This document shows, piece after piece, positions 10,856 to 22,900 of a stretch of 64,000 nt of DNA. Under the pieces are notes generated by a model. It was given only the letters and a program-made list of their open reading frames with translations, ran no database searches and was not told the DNA's origin. Made by a program: the position numbers and the translations under genes. The DNA is from Corbicula japonica (lineage: Eukaryota; Mollusca; Bivalvia; Venerida; Cyrenidae), in assembly GCA_038501625.1 (NCBI GenBank), contig JAZAYU010000008.1, positions 2,542,001 through 2,606,000 of the forward strand, in the 5' to 3' direction. The stretch's first letter is position 1; each line of letters starts with the position of its first letter.

Positions 10856-11888
10856 CGGCGTTATTCGGCGTTAGCTGTCTAAGCTCACTTTTGGCCTAGC
10901 TTTTCGACCAATGAAATGTTGTAAATAATACTCGTATTCTATTATTATGCAGCGGGAAAATGAAATAAATTATTTTGATTGGTAGCTATTTACATCAGTA
11001 CGGCATCTAGCAGGGTGGAGAGGTATCTAGTGGGATTTTTTAAATTTTATTATTATGCAGCGGAAAAATCAAATAGATTATTTCGATTGGTTGTTAGTGG
11101 GTGTTGTTTACGATTTTTATATTTTGTGTAAGTATTTACCTTGCACTTACATGTTCGAGCATTTTCGTTTTTAAAAGCGATAACTGTATTGGAGAAAAAC
11201 ATATTTACGATTTAAATAACCAGTTAAGTCAATATTGATGGCTTAAATACAATTTTATATGGAATATTCCTGGGTGTCAGGTAAACACTTGCGTACAATA
11301 CTAAGTGTAAAACGAAAGTGAAGTGCAGATATTTCTAGCTCTTACTGGTTCCTTTCTAGTTCCTTTGATACTGATTGTTAATTTCAAGTCCGAAATTCAA
11401 GTTCTCTGTAGTGTAGTGGCTAACTCTCTCGCCTCGCAAGCGGAAGTCCCGGGTTTAATAATCAGGAGGGACACTTTTTTAAGTTAATTTACGTAAAAGT
11501 TGGTAGATTTCGCTCTTGTTACAAGCTGTTATTATTTATATTTATTAAATTTCAAGGACATTTATTCATCTTGAGTTCTAACTCTACAAGAGGTATTTTA
11601 TTGAAACTGAATAAATGTAGATCAAGACTTAATGTAAGAAATTGCTTCTTTAATCGACTTTTTTATCAGCGTATGAAATTGTTGCAACAGCTTTAACATT
11701 TGTTTGAAAGACATTTTCAATGAATTTGTGAGTTGTCATGATTCGGTCGCATAATCTCTAGGTAAGTAATATAAAATAACTAAACTGTGTTTGCTTCGCC
11801 TCTCTTTCTTTCTTATATACATGTATATATAAATCTTTTCCATCAACGCCGTTTATCTTTTTAAAAGATATTTCTTGTTCAGTTTGAT
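10856..11888. repeat. Dispersed ~1.05 kb repeat, copy 2
   Basis: Direct-orientation copy of 2047-3120 with scattered substitutions and small indels. It shares the internal TGCAGCGG(G/A)AAAAT duplication, the tRNA-like module and the CGCCGTTTATCTTTT end. Confidence 0.75.
11403..11483 (+). repeat. tRNA-derived Pol III module in repeat copy 2
   Basis: TAGTGTAGTGG (A box), CGCCTCGCAAGCGG, GGGTTTAATAATC (decayed B box) and TTTTTT. It is more degraded than the copy at 2600. Confidence 0.5.
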
Positions 11889-12678
11889 CATACATGGAAG
11901 TTGTCGCAACCGGTCATAATATTAATTTACGTGGTGTTACAGAACAGTCGTTCCAGTTTTGAAAACATCTAACCGTGTCCAGCAAACTGATGTTTTCGAC
12001 ACCACAGACTGGTTATTATATACAAACACATGTACAGCAATTTGATGTTACTGGGCAGTAATCGGTCATCAGGAAGACAATTATGTCTTACTTGGAGTCT
12101 GGTCAGAAGTCAAAGGAACCATTTCCAAAACGTGATCTTACAGCACAGTAGCCGCTGTCCGCCCAATAGAGCCAAGCTCAGCTGAGTTATTCAACAGACG
12201 AAGGCTGGTCACCAGAACAACCAAGTTTAAATATACGAAAAAGGAACTGAACACGACAAATAACAAGAGCTGTTAGAGGAGACAGCATGCTCAACTATTC
12301 GAATCATTTGAAACAAATGCAATTTGAAGATTAAAACAATAACAACTATGGCCATACATTCATGTGCAATCAAGAAAAATATTAACAAGTGAATGGTAAG
12401 GGAGACATTCATTTCAAATAACAGAAATAATTCCTTTATGTACATGTACCATAAATATTAAACTGAATAGGGGAATAACTATGAAGTATTTCTGAATTCG
12501 TTAGAAAACTTGTAAGTATTTTTTTATTAGAGACATTTACTTTTAGTTAAATATCAATCATTTCAGTAATGTTACAGAAAAAAAAAACTGAAATGAAAAT
12601 ATAATGGAAGTTTGAAGTTGATATCTTAAGTATTTGCAAAGTTATCGGTGAAGTCCCCTTAAGTGAAAATATAAGTGA
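11889..12678. other. Diverged minisatellite-like sequence, no gene
   Basis: Loose repeats of the type GGTCA(T)...AACCAT(T)TCCA(A/G)AA...TGAT resemble the ~62 bp array at 16.1-17.4 kb, suggesting one formerly continuous array now split by insertions. No coding frame. Confidence 0.35.
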
Positions 12679-14721
12679 AACAAGAAATGTGTCCATAGGA
12701 CACGTATGCCCCCGCTATGCATCGTTTTCAGACACTCAAGTGCAATGATGGTAATAATAGCATTTCAAAGACAGTGATGTTCGAGTAATTATAAGAATAT
12801 GCATAAACTTGAAGATCAAGTCAATTATTTGTTTTTGTGGCACTGTTGTCTTCTCATTACGGAAATGTCTGTGAAGAAGTTGGTGGTAATGCAATGCAAT
12901 GTCATAGTGAACATTTGTGCCAAGTTATTTTGAAATCCCTTCATTCATATAGAAGTTACAGCCCGAACAAGTAAATTCAAGTTTTAGTAACTGTGACCTT
13001 GACCTTGGACATACAGGCATGGGTAATGTACGCAACAAACCGCCTTGTCATGGTGAACATTTGTGCCAAGTCATTTTGAAAACCCTACATTAAAAACAAA
13101 GTTATAGCCCGGACAAGAAAATTCTATTTTTAGTAACAGTGATCTTGACCTTGGACCTACAGGCATGGACATGCTACACGACTTACCACCTTGTCATGGT
13201 GAACATTTCTGCCAAGTTATTTTGAAATTACTCTATTCCAAATGTAGTTACAACCTTGACAAGAAAATTCTATTTTTAGTAACAATGACCTTGACCTTGG
13301 ATCTACAGGCATGGGCATGGTACGGGACACACCACCTTGTCATGATGAACATTTGTGTCAAGTTATTTTGAAATCACTCTATTCGTAACGAAGTTACAGC
13401 CCGGACAAGAGAATTCTATTTTTAGTGACAGTGACCTTGACCTACAGGCATGGGCATGGTACGCGATACACCGCCCCGTCATGGTGAACATTTGTGTCAA
13501 GTTATTTTGAAATCCCTCCATTTATAATGAAGTTACAGCCAAGAAAATTCTATTTTTAGTAACAGTGACCTTGACCTTGGACCTTCAGGCTTGGGCATGG
13601 TCCGCGACACACCGCCCTGTAATGGTGAACATTTGTGTCAAGTTATCTGAAATCCCTCCATTCATTACAAAGTAACAGCCCGGACAAGAAAATTCTATTT
13701 TTAGTAACAGTGACCTTGACCTTTGACGTACAGGCTTGGGCATGTAGGTGGCACACCGTCTTAATATGTTGAACAATTATACCAAGTTATTTAAAAATCA
13801 AATAAGAAATAACAAAGTTACAGAGCGGACACGATTTTGCAAGAAAATTCTATTTTTAGTAACAGTGACCCTGACCTTGGACCTACAGGCATGGGTATTG
13901 TACGCGACACACCGGCTTGTCATGGTGAACATTTGTGTAAAGTTATTTTGAAATCCCTCCATTCATAACGAAGTTACAGTCTGGACAAGAGAATTCTATT
14001 TTTAGTAACAGTGACCTTGACCTTGGATCTACAGGCATGGGTATTGTACGCGACACACCGCCTTGTCATGGTGAACATTTGTGCCAAGTTATTTTGAAAT
14101 CCCTCCATTCATAACGAAGTTAAGGGCCAAGTGTATATTTTGCTTAACACAAAATGTAAGTGAAAAAGGGGCATAATTTGAAAAATATTGGTAGCAGGGT
14201 TATGGGTCTTGTTGGTTATGATGTAGATTTTGATGGTGAAAATATATTTCAAGTTTCAAGGCAATATCTCAAGTAGTTTTAAAGTTATGGGCAAAATGCA
14301 TATTTTGCTTAACACAAAATATAAGAAAAAAGAGGCATAACTTGAAATATATTGACAGCAGAGTTATGGGTCTTATTGGTAATGATGTAGAATTTGATGG
14401 TGAATATATATTCCAAGTTTCAAGTTGATATCTCAAGTAGTTTATAAGTTATGGACCAAAGTGCATATTTTCCTTAATGCAAAATTTAAGTGAAAAAGGG
14501 ACATAACTTGAAAAATATTTGTAGCAGAGTTATGGGTCTTGTTGGTAATGATGTAGAATTTGATGATGAATATATATTCCAAGTTTCAAGTTGATATCAT
14601 AAGTAGTTTTCAAGTTATGGACCAAAGTGCATTTTTTGTTTAACGCATTAGTTTAACGGACGCCGACGCCGACACCGGGGCGAGTAGGATAGCTCCCCTA
14701 TTCTTCGAAAAGTCGAGCTAA
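12679..14721. mobile_element. Large non-autonomous element with two tandem cores
   Basis: The left flank starts AACAAGAAATGTGTCCATAG and the right flank ends with GACGCCGACGCCGACACCGG and AGTCGAGCTAATA. Core 1 (about 12880-14120) has nine units of 138-156 bp, each with GTGAACATTTGTG, CTATTTTTAGTAACAGTGAC and CCTTGACCTTGGACCTACAG. Core 2 (about 14130-14640) has three ~165 bp units with GTTATGGGTCTT and GATGTAGA(A/T)TTTGATG. No protein is encoded. Bivalves carry such families (pearl-type and Helentron-derived elements with tandem cores); assignment here is by architecture only. Confidence 0.7.
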
Positions 14722-15290
14722 TAAAAAATATTGCAGGTTTGGTTTGATTGAACCTCTTCATAGTGTTAATTGAAATGCATATTTCTGTCTAGGTTTCATA
14801 GCCCTGGGTTAAGCGCAACTCAATATTTACGCAGATACATTTTCTAATGGCCTTTAAAGAGCATTATTGATAACAACGTTGAATGAAATGGAGTTTATTT
14901 TTAATCGTCACACGGCAAAAGCAAAGCTCCTGTGATAACAGGTGGAAAGGAACTTTGAAAGCCACCGAACAAGACAAATAATCAAAACATTGCAGGCTCG
15001 GTTTGCTTCACCCTGTTCATGGACAGTTATTTCCTTTTACTGTCCATCTCGATTAGCCCCGGGTTAACGCTCCTAAATATTTACACAGATGTATGTATAA
15101 TGATCATTCAAAGGGCGTTATTGATAGCATCACTGACTGAATGTACAAGGAGACTTTTTTTACAGCCGCCATACGGCATAAACAACGCTATTGTGATATT
15201 TAAATACCGGTAGATGATGAAAAGGGAACTTTGAAAGCCATTTAATTCGACAAAAAATCAAAATGTTGCAGGTTCTGTTAAGATATAGGA
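14722..15290. repeat. ~260-290 bp tandem units (GCAGG(T/C)TCGGTTTG family)
   Basis: Units start near 14735 and 14994 with a partial third near 15280. Each has GGAACTTTGAAAGCCA, GCAGGCTCGGTTTG, a TGTTCATGG...CAGT stretch, TAGCCC(C/T)GGGTTAA, CAATATTTAC and GCATCACTGACTGAATGTAC. The family recurs at 17460-17640, 17995-18110 and 56690-56786. No coding content. Confidence 0.65.
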
Positions 15291-16130
15291 TATTTTATTA
15301 ATTAATTTATTACTGAACAGTATTTGTCAGTCAATAATAAGGTGAAAAAGATGAACAGTGTTTTAAGAGTTACTCTGTCAATACATAAATCATCTGGCAA
15401 TAAAATGATAATGTCCGTAACATTCTGTATTCAAAATAGAAGAAAAATTAGAATCTGAGACAAAAAAGATGCTTACATCCTCCAAGAGTATAAATTAGTA
15501 GAGGGCACATTATAACATTTATTAAGGCGACAAGTCAAGAAGTTTTACAAGTAATTATGGTATATTATTAATGCATTAAATTATTTTACAAAAAAGATCT
15601 TTTAAGAATATACAGAAATTTTTGAGTTTCTTTAAATTTGTGGTTTTAAGTAATTTTAATATTAATGATACCATTCTCCCAGTAAATTAGTACTATATAA
15701 GGTATTTCACTTATTTGGCAAACTGCGATAGTACTCGTAAGTACTGCTAAATACTTAAAATTGTTACTCGAGTAACTACGAGTAATAATGTGAAATAAGA
15801 ATATCAGGAATTGTCACATCCAGAATATCAAGCTTCCCTACGCTGCCAAAGAGCGGAGGTATATTACATGATCAATTCCAACTAAATAAACACAGCTTTG
15901 GACAAAATACATGTCCAGAAAACCGACGTCGCTATCATGTCATTATATAACACAAAACGAGACCAGCAACTTGGAAGTGGTAGAAGTTAATTAAAAACAA
16001 TTCGAGCAAACTGTATGCACCGGTTATGATTTGCAATTACTACATCATTAAACGATTAAAAAATAAATATTGTGTTTCTCGGCATTGATTGTATGCGGAT
16101 TATCAGCAAAGAGACCAAACAAACAGTCTG
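15290..16130. other. AT-rich spacer, nothing recognised
   Basis: No coding frame or clear repeat. Confidence 0.4.
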
Positions 16131-17460
16131 GAGACCGAATCTTGTCATAAGCTAAGCAAACCATGTCCAACAATCTGATGTCAAAGGGATATTGTCCGTC
16201 AGGTCATAAGCCAATAGAACTATTTCTAGAAACATGATGCCAGTGTGCAGTAATGTCAGTCATAAGCCAAGAAAGTCATATACAGAAACTTGATGCCCGT
16301 GTGCAGTAATGTCAGTCATAAGCCAAGAAAGCCATTTCCAGAAACTTGATGTCAGTGTGCAATTGACTCGGTCAGGTCATAAGCCAAAATAGGATATTGT
16401 CTCTGAAACGTCATTAACAAAGAAGACCATGTCCAGAAACCTAATGTAAATGGGCAATCTTCTCAGTCAGGTCATAAGCCAAGTGAACCATGCCCAGAAA
16501 TTTGATGTCATCGGGCAGTTTTTTTTTCAGTCCGGTCATAAGCTATGAGAACCATGACGAGGATCTTAATGTCTATGGGTGATTGTCTCAGAAGTCATTA
16601 ACAAAGAAGACCATGTCCAGAAACCTAATGTCATTGGGCAGTTTTTTAGTCAGGTCATAAGCTAGGAGAAACATGTCCAGAAACCCGATTTCTATGGGCA
16701 ATGTTCTCCGACAGGTCAAAAGAGAACAATATATAATATCCTGATGTTAACGGGCAATTGTTCCAGTTAGTTAATAAACCAAGGGAACCATGTCCAGAAA
16801 CTTGATTTCTATGGGCAATTGTCTCAGTAAGGCCATATGCCTAGAGAACCATGTCCAGAAACTTAATGTTAACGGGCAAACGTCTCAGTCAGGTCATAAG
16901 CGAAGAGAACCATGTACAGAAACTTACTTTTGTCAGCAAACTAATGTCAACGGACAAGTCCATAAGGTCATTAGCGACGGGAACCACTTCCGGCAACCTG
17001 AAGTCAACGGACAGGAATCTCCATAAGATCAATAACCACGGGAACCATTTCCGGAATTCGGATGTCAACGGGCATGAGTCTCAATATGGACATTAGCCAA
17101 GTGAAGCGTTTCCAACTACCTGAAGTCAACGGCCAAGCAAGAGTCTCAATAAAAATATTATGGTGGTAAGTCAAGAGAACAGTTTCCAGCAACCTAATGT
17201 CAACGGACAGGTATCTCAAGAAGGTAATTAGGCACGAGAACATTTTTCTGTCAACGGGCAGAAGTCTCCATAAGTTAATTAGCCAAGAGAAACGTTTCCA
17301 GGCTTACCAAAGTATAACGGGTAGAATTCTCAGCCTGTTCATCAGCCAAGAGAACCGTTTCCAGCAACATTAACTGAACGGGTTGGAATCTAAACATAGT
17401 CAGAAGAGAACGAGCATTAATCTCAGTCTGGTCATTATATTTATAGCGATGAGAACCATG
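16130..17460. repeat. Minisatellite, ~62 bp unit, diverged, about 20 units
   Basis: Recurring GGTCATAAGCCAAGAGAACC, ATGTCCAGAAACTTGATGTC and AACGGGCAATTGTCTCAGTC in head-to-tail order, spaced roughly 60-64 bases. Divergence grows toward both ends. The frames at 16790-17096 are only the repeat read through and are not genes. Confidence 0.75.
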
Positions 17461-18380
17461 TAATAGATGAAAAGGGAACTTTGAAGACCCTCGATCAAGA
17501 CAAATATGAAAATATTCCAGGCTCGGTTTAATTGAGCCTGTTCATGGGCAGTAATGGAAATGCTTTTACTGCTCACGCTGCCTAGCCCCGGGTTTAGTGC
17601 AACTCAATATTTACACCAATAAACAGTACAACTTTGATCCATCATAAACGATAGAATGCATATGGCGGTGAACATAGAACCTTCAATGCGGTATTTTCAG
17701 ATTAATACCATTCCATGTTCAGCGGCGTATGTTCCCCAGATAAAAGAATGGGTTTGCCCTAAACGAGAAAACAATGGGCGGAACTAAACAGAATTTTGAG
17801 AGGGGATCTTAGAATGTAAATCCTGCATATCACAGACAATGCCAAAGGCAACATTTAAAAAGCACGAAGTATATCCCTGGGGGCGATTGAAGAATATCCA
17901 AATTTATATTGGCTGGGATATTGAAACCACCCGATTTAAACTGCCGAAATATTAAAAACAAAAATTAAATTTAGAAGTTCTATTAACATAGTACATAAAT
18001 ATCGTGCTCGACGACCTTCAAAGGATGTAACTGATAACAGCACTGATTGAATGTACGGGGAGACTTTTTACAGCCGCCACACGGCACAAACAAAGCAACC
18101 TGATTTCAACTGACAGGAGCCTCCTTAAGAACCATGTCTAGCACTTGTGTCAACGAACAAGAGACAATATGGCTAGTATCGAAAAGAACCATGTCTGACA
18201 TCTTTGTGCTAACAGGCCTGCTCCATATCCAGCAAAATAAAGTTAGTGGACATAAGTTGCGACCTAGTCATCATTCAAGAGAATCGTGTCCGCAAATTGG
18301 TGCCTGAGAGAATCATACTCTGCAACTTGATGCTTTAAATAGCTTTCGTGTACTGTCAGTACCATGTCAAGCAGCTTTTA
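17460..18380. repeat. Further copies of the ~260-290 bp unit and decayed ~62 bp units
   Basis: 17460-17640 and 17995-18110 match the 14.7-15.3 kb family (GGAACTTTGAAG, CTCGGTTTAATTGAGCC, CACTGATTGAATGTACGGGG). 18110-18380 holds decayed minisatellite units (AGAACCATGTCTAGCACTTG). Confidence 0.55.
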
Positions 18381-19673
18381 GCTATTGGAAATTGATCACG
18401 GATTTATCATCAATCAAGAAACCAATTCTGCAATCTGGTTGCTTTGTTTAGGCTGTAGCTGCAGTGTGGTCATAAATAAAGTAAGAAAAGCCAAGTCAAG
18501 TCGCTTTTATTTACGAGTTTCAAACAAATACCACATGATTCGTTTAAAGCTTTTACAGCCGACTGCAATAAAATGTACTTTACTTTACTTTAGTGCTGAG
18601 ACTCCATATAATGTATTCATTCCAAGTTTCATGTACTTTGCTTAAATTAAAAACTAACATTTCTTAGCAATTTTACAAACTATGTTTCAAACCTCGACTA
18701 CTGTCGATAGCCTCAATCAAACGTACATGGTTCACTTGGCTTATGAAATGACTGCGACAACTGGCCGGTTAGCACGTGTTGCCGGACATCTGGGCTGATT
18801 ATCAGATACCGGCTACTGATTAATTAAACCACATTGTTCAACATCTTTCTCTTGGCAGATGATCGACAAGAATAATACTATTATTGCTAAGTAGCATCAA
18901 CATCACGTATTTGGACAACGCTTGGTTGACTGCAAGGCTGACACAACGACTGGCGGATACAGAATTATAGACAGGTGCGCCTAGCTAAGTTAATTTTAAT
19001 ACCAACATCGGAGAAGGAATATGTACATTCTATATCGCGCCCTCGAAGTTGAATATTAAATGCATTTACAACTATATTCGCGAAATTGTTTGATGCGGGT
19101 CTTAAAAATACATAACAATAAAACTATTGCTAGAAATGTCGTTTGAATATTTACCGAGTGCATTCTATATTCTTAATTATGCGGGATGGGGGAGGTGGGT
19201 GAGATGAAGTTGATGATGAGCGAGGGTTGATCGGGGAGGCGCGCCGTTTCGTGATTAAAGTATTTGTTGGCAACATTACTTACCTAAATTAAGCCAATCA
19301 GCGTTGAGAATTTTTACCGGTGAAAATATCCGAATATGTCCACTAAGTCATTTCCGAACATTAGCAATATTCTTTAGTGAAATGTTCTTTTGATATTAAA
19401 ACATAACACTAACTCAGATTTGTATTTATTTTATAACTTGTTATTTATTTAATCAGAATATAAAAAATACTTAAAGAAAAATTATTTCAGTATCGGATTT
19501 TAGAAGGGTGTTTCAAATAACCCCTTCGAATGTACTTCCGTATTGACAATTACGGCAAATTATTTTACAGGTGTGCATTAGACTGTCGTTGACAGGTAAA
19601 TCCCACTCTAATTTTACAAAAAATCAGAATCATATGCCATTGTTTATTAGAAAGTAAACCGACCTAGATCAAG
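18381..19673. other. Upstream region of GIPC
   Basis: No coding frame recognised. A non-coding first exon is possible; TTTTACAG followed by GTGTGCATTAG near 19565-19571 could be an acceptor. I see no clear TATA box. Confidence 0.35.
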
Positions 19674-19967
19674 ATGCCTTTATTCGGCGGTAAAAAGAAC
19701 AAAAGTAAAGACAATTTAACAGATAATCAACACAATTCAAAACCTGGTTCGCCGACACGCCCCAGAGATGAAACACCGTCGTCAAATGGCACCGCGAAAA
19801 ATGAAGTTGTACAGAGAAATGAAGGGATCCCGCCTCAGCCGAGACCCAAATTAGTGTTCCATTGTCAACAGGCACATGGCAGTCCAACGGGAATCATATC
19901 TGGTTTCACCAACGTGAAAGAACTCTACCAAAAGATTGCAGAATGCTATGACATGAATGTTGAAGAT
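19674..19967 (+). CDS. GIPC: GIPC exon 1
   Basis: 98 codons from MPLFGGKK to NVED, donor GTAAGT at 19968, phase 0. It contains the HGSPTG...FTNVKELY block. The start agrees with the MPL- start of other GIPC proteins. Confidence 0.95.
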
Positions 19968-22900
19968 GTAAGTTTTAGAACTAAGAGCTGTTTTATATTT
20001 TAGAGTTGTATTAGATTGTCATAAATATGTGTATATATGATGACATCCATAAAACACACCGAAGGGGAAATTTAAAATGGGTAATTAAGTCATGAATTTC
20101 AGTCTCTACCGAGTCGACATTAATTAGTATTTTATATTTATAGTGATGGAGGGAAAAGTCTAGATAAACAATATTGTTGACAGGGCAGAGAAATGCATTT
20201 TTTTTTCTTCATTCCTCCAGCTAAGGTAAGCTGTGAAAATGGAAAATTTAATGTCATTTCTTGAAGGCATTAGGGAAAGGTCAGGTAACCAGAAACAGAA
20301 TTGGAGGCTAGAGGTTTGATAACCAGATTCCTAGCCAGTTCTTTGTCCAGAGGTCTGGTATTAATGTCTGTAAGAATAACTTCTTTACCATCTTAACATA
20401 TAATTCAAGCAACTACTAATTTATATCACTTAACTACAAATTTAATTTTCTGTGTCTCTTGTTTAACTATTTTTATGTCAGACAATAAGCAGCTATTTCG
20501 AAGAAAAGGTGATACATAGGGAACGCTTTGTCTGCCATCAGTCCATCAATCTGTCACAAAAACTTAATGTTGGCTATGACCTTGCCATTTCTTAATATTT
20601 CTTCATCAAACCGTTAAATTATATTGCTTATGACAACATGTTCATGATGATGCCAGATTCTTTGGGTCAAGGTAACATTTGATGGAGTTATGTCCCTTTT
20701 TATATTGGATTTTGAGATGAAAATTTAATATTGACTATAACTTTGTCATTTCTTAATATTTCTTCATCAAACTTTTAAATTATGTTGCTTATGACAACAC
20801 GATGATGATAGTGCCAAATTCTTTAGGTCAATGTCACATTTGATGGAGTTATGCCCCTTTTTGTACAAAGTACCAGAGGGAGAAACAAGTGTTCAACTGA
20901 ACACCCATCTAGTTGATAGACTTTTATTAATTAAGCTACAGACAATATATACACTATTAGTTTTAAAAACAATTTCAACATAACATAATATATTCATATT
21001 TGTTATATTACCTTTAATAGGTGTGGCTTAGTAGGGATCTGATTGCATGACCTGTTTTTTCTAAACTTAAACAGTGGTGGATACATGTGCTTTTTGAAAA
21101 AAATCTTCTAGTTATTGTTGGTTTTGTTTTAAATTGCTGATATAGCATGAGTAACAAATGTGACCATGCCCAGATCACCACGCATTTGTTTTCAGACCCA
21201 TGGGTAAAGTCTTCAATTGCTATATGACAAGATCCACTGTGTTGTACACTCATTGTTCTGCAAGTCAAAATGTCCATCACTTCCTTGTATATTTCAGATA
21301 TTATTTTGTACACTAAATACCCACAAGATTGATATGACCAAGTTATTGGGAGGACAAATTGGTTTAGAAGACTTTATTTTTGCACATATCAAAGGTCAGC
21401 CTAAGGAGGTTGAAGTCACAAAAGCAGATGATGCTTTAGGACTTACTATAACAGACAATGGTGCAGGATATGCCTTTATCAAACGTATTAAGGAAGGAAG
21501 TATTATGGATAAAACACCATTAATTGCTGTGGGAGATCATATAGAAAAGATAGATGGAAAAAGTTTAGTGGGTTGCCGACATTTTGAAGTTGCAAAAATG
21601 CTGAAGGAGATTCCAAAAGGACAAACATTTACGATTCGGACTGTAGAGCCACTGAAATCAGGTTTTTGTAAGTATCACTATTTTATTTTCAAACTTTGAA
21701 ATATATATTTTTTCAATTTAATTTTTGTTATAGTTATAACACATCGAAGTAGGAGCACAATAGATGTTGTTTTCAAGATAAGATTTTTTATGATACACAG
21801 TATAATTGTATTTGTTGGTAGTGGTGATTTCAGATTTTTAGAAAGAAACAACTCTAGTATTTTCATTACCTATTATAATAAATAAGTATATTACTAAAGA
21901 CAGTCCTGGGGAGGATTGTGATGAGTGCTTATTGTGAATATTAACCTGTACTCCGTATAGGCACATTTAAACATATGTTCCGTCAGTGAAGATCTAGATC
22001 AGCCAGCGTATCTGTGTTGTTTTATCTGGATCTGCACAGGTTACATCATGGTCAGAAATATTCTAATGAATCTAAAAGCGAATAGTGTAGATCCTAATAC
22101 CTATTCAGATGGCACTGGCTTGTCTGGATCTACATTGTTCGACCACATAATAAAGGTATATCTATGGAGTAAAGGGTTAATGAAAGCTGAAATAATGGAG
22201 CAGCCACATTTTAACCAAGCTTACAGTTGCATTTGTTACCCATTATTGCTTATGTTCCATATCAAAAACATAAATTGTATACAATGATAAAATGTTTACT
22301 TGCATTGCTGCTCACAGTTTTGAAGGCTGTATTGGTAACCTGGATGTAACCCTTATATTGTTTGGTGCAGTCATGTGATTAAAATAAGATATTACGATAA
22401 ATCACTTACATTTCTTTTTATCGTGAACATAATTACTGGCACTCTTCCTCCAGCTTAAAGGAAACAGTACTAGTTATGCATGATCCTTAGCTATAATGTC
22501 TCCTAATGTTAATCAGAATTACTGATAAAACAGTTATGGAACATGAAGTGGTGATTGAATATTTATAGTGACACCTAAATTGCATTGTAATGTCTTACTT
22601 TTTCTGATATCTGCTAACATTTTGCATGTTTTGTGCTGGCTTTGCTTTGCTTAATGTAAAAAAGTTGTTAGAAATTATACAGTTGGATGCTAAGTTAAGT
22701 GATACGGCATGTGCTCCTTCGATTTGTTATAACAAGTATCAAAATTTTATGTTAGTATATCTTATCAATTAATTTATTACAGATATTTTAATTGATTTTC
22801 ACTCTTTCTGAGTTAACTGTACTTTTTTTCATTTATTTAGTAGAGATGACTTAGAATATGTCCTATGAAGACATTGTCTTGTAATAATCCAGACTTCTGA

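Noticed and set aside
16790..17096. CRISPR-like array or coding frames in the regular 62 bp repeats
   Set aside because: Units diverge continuously with no constant repeat plus unique spacer pattern, the setting is eukaryotic, and frames overlap in several registers.
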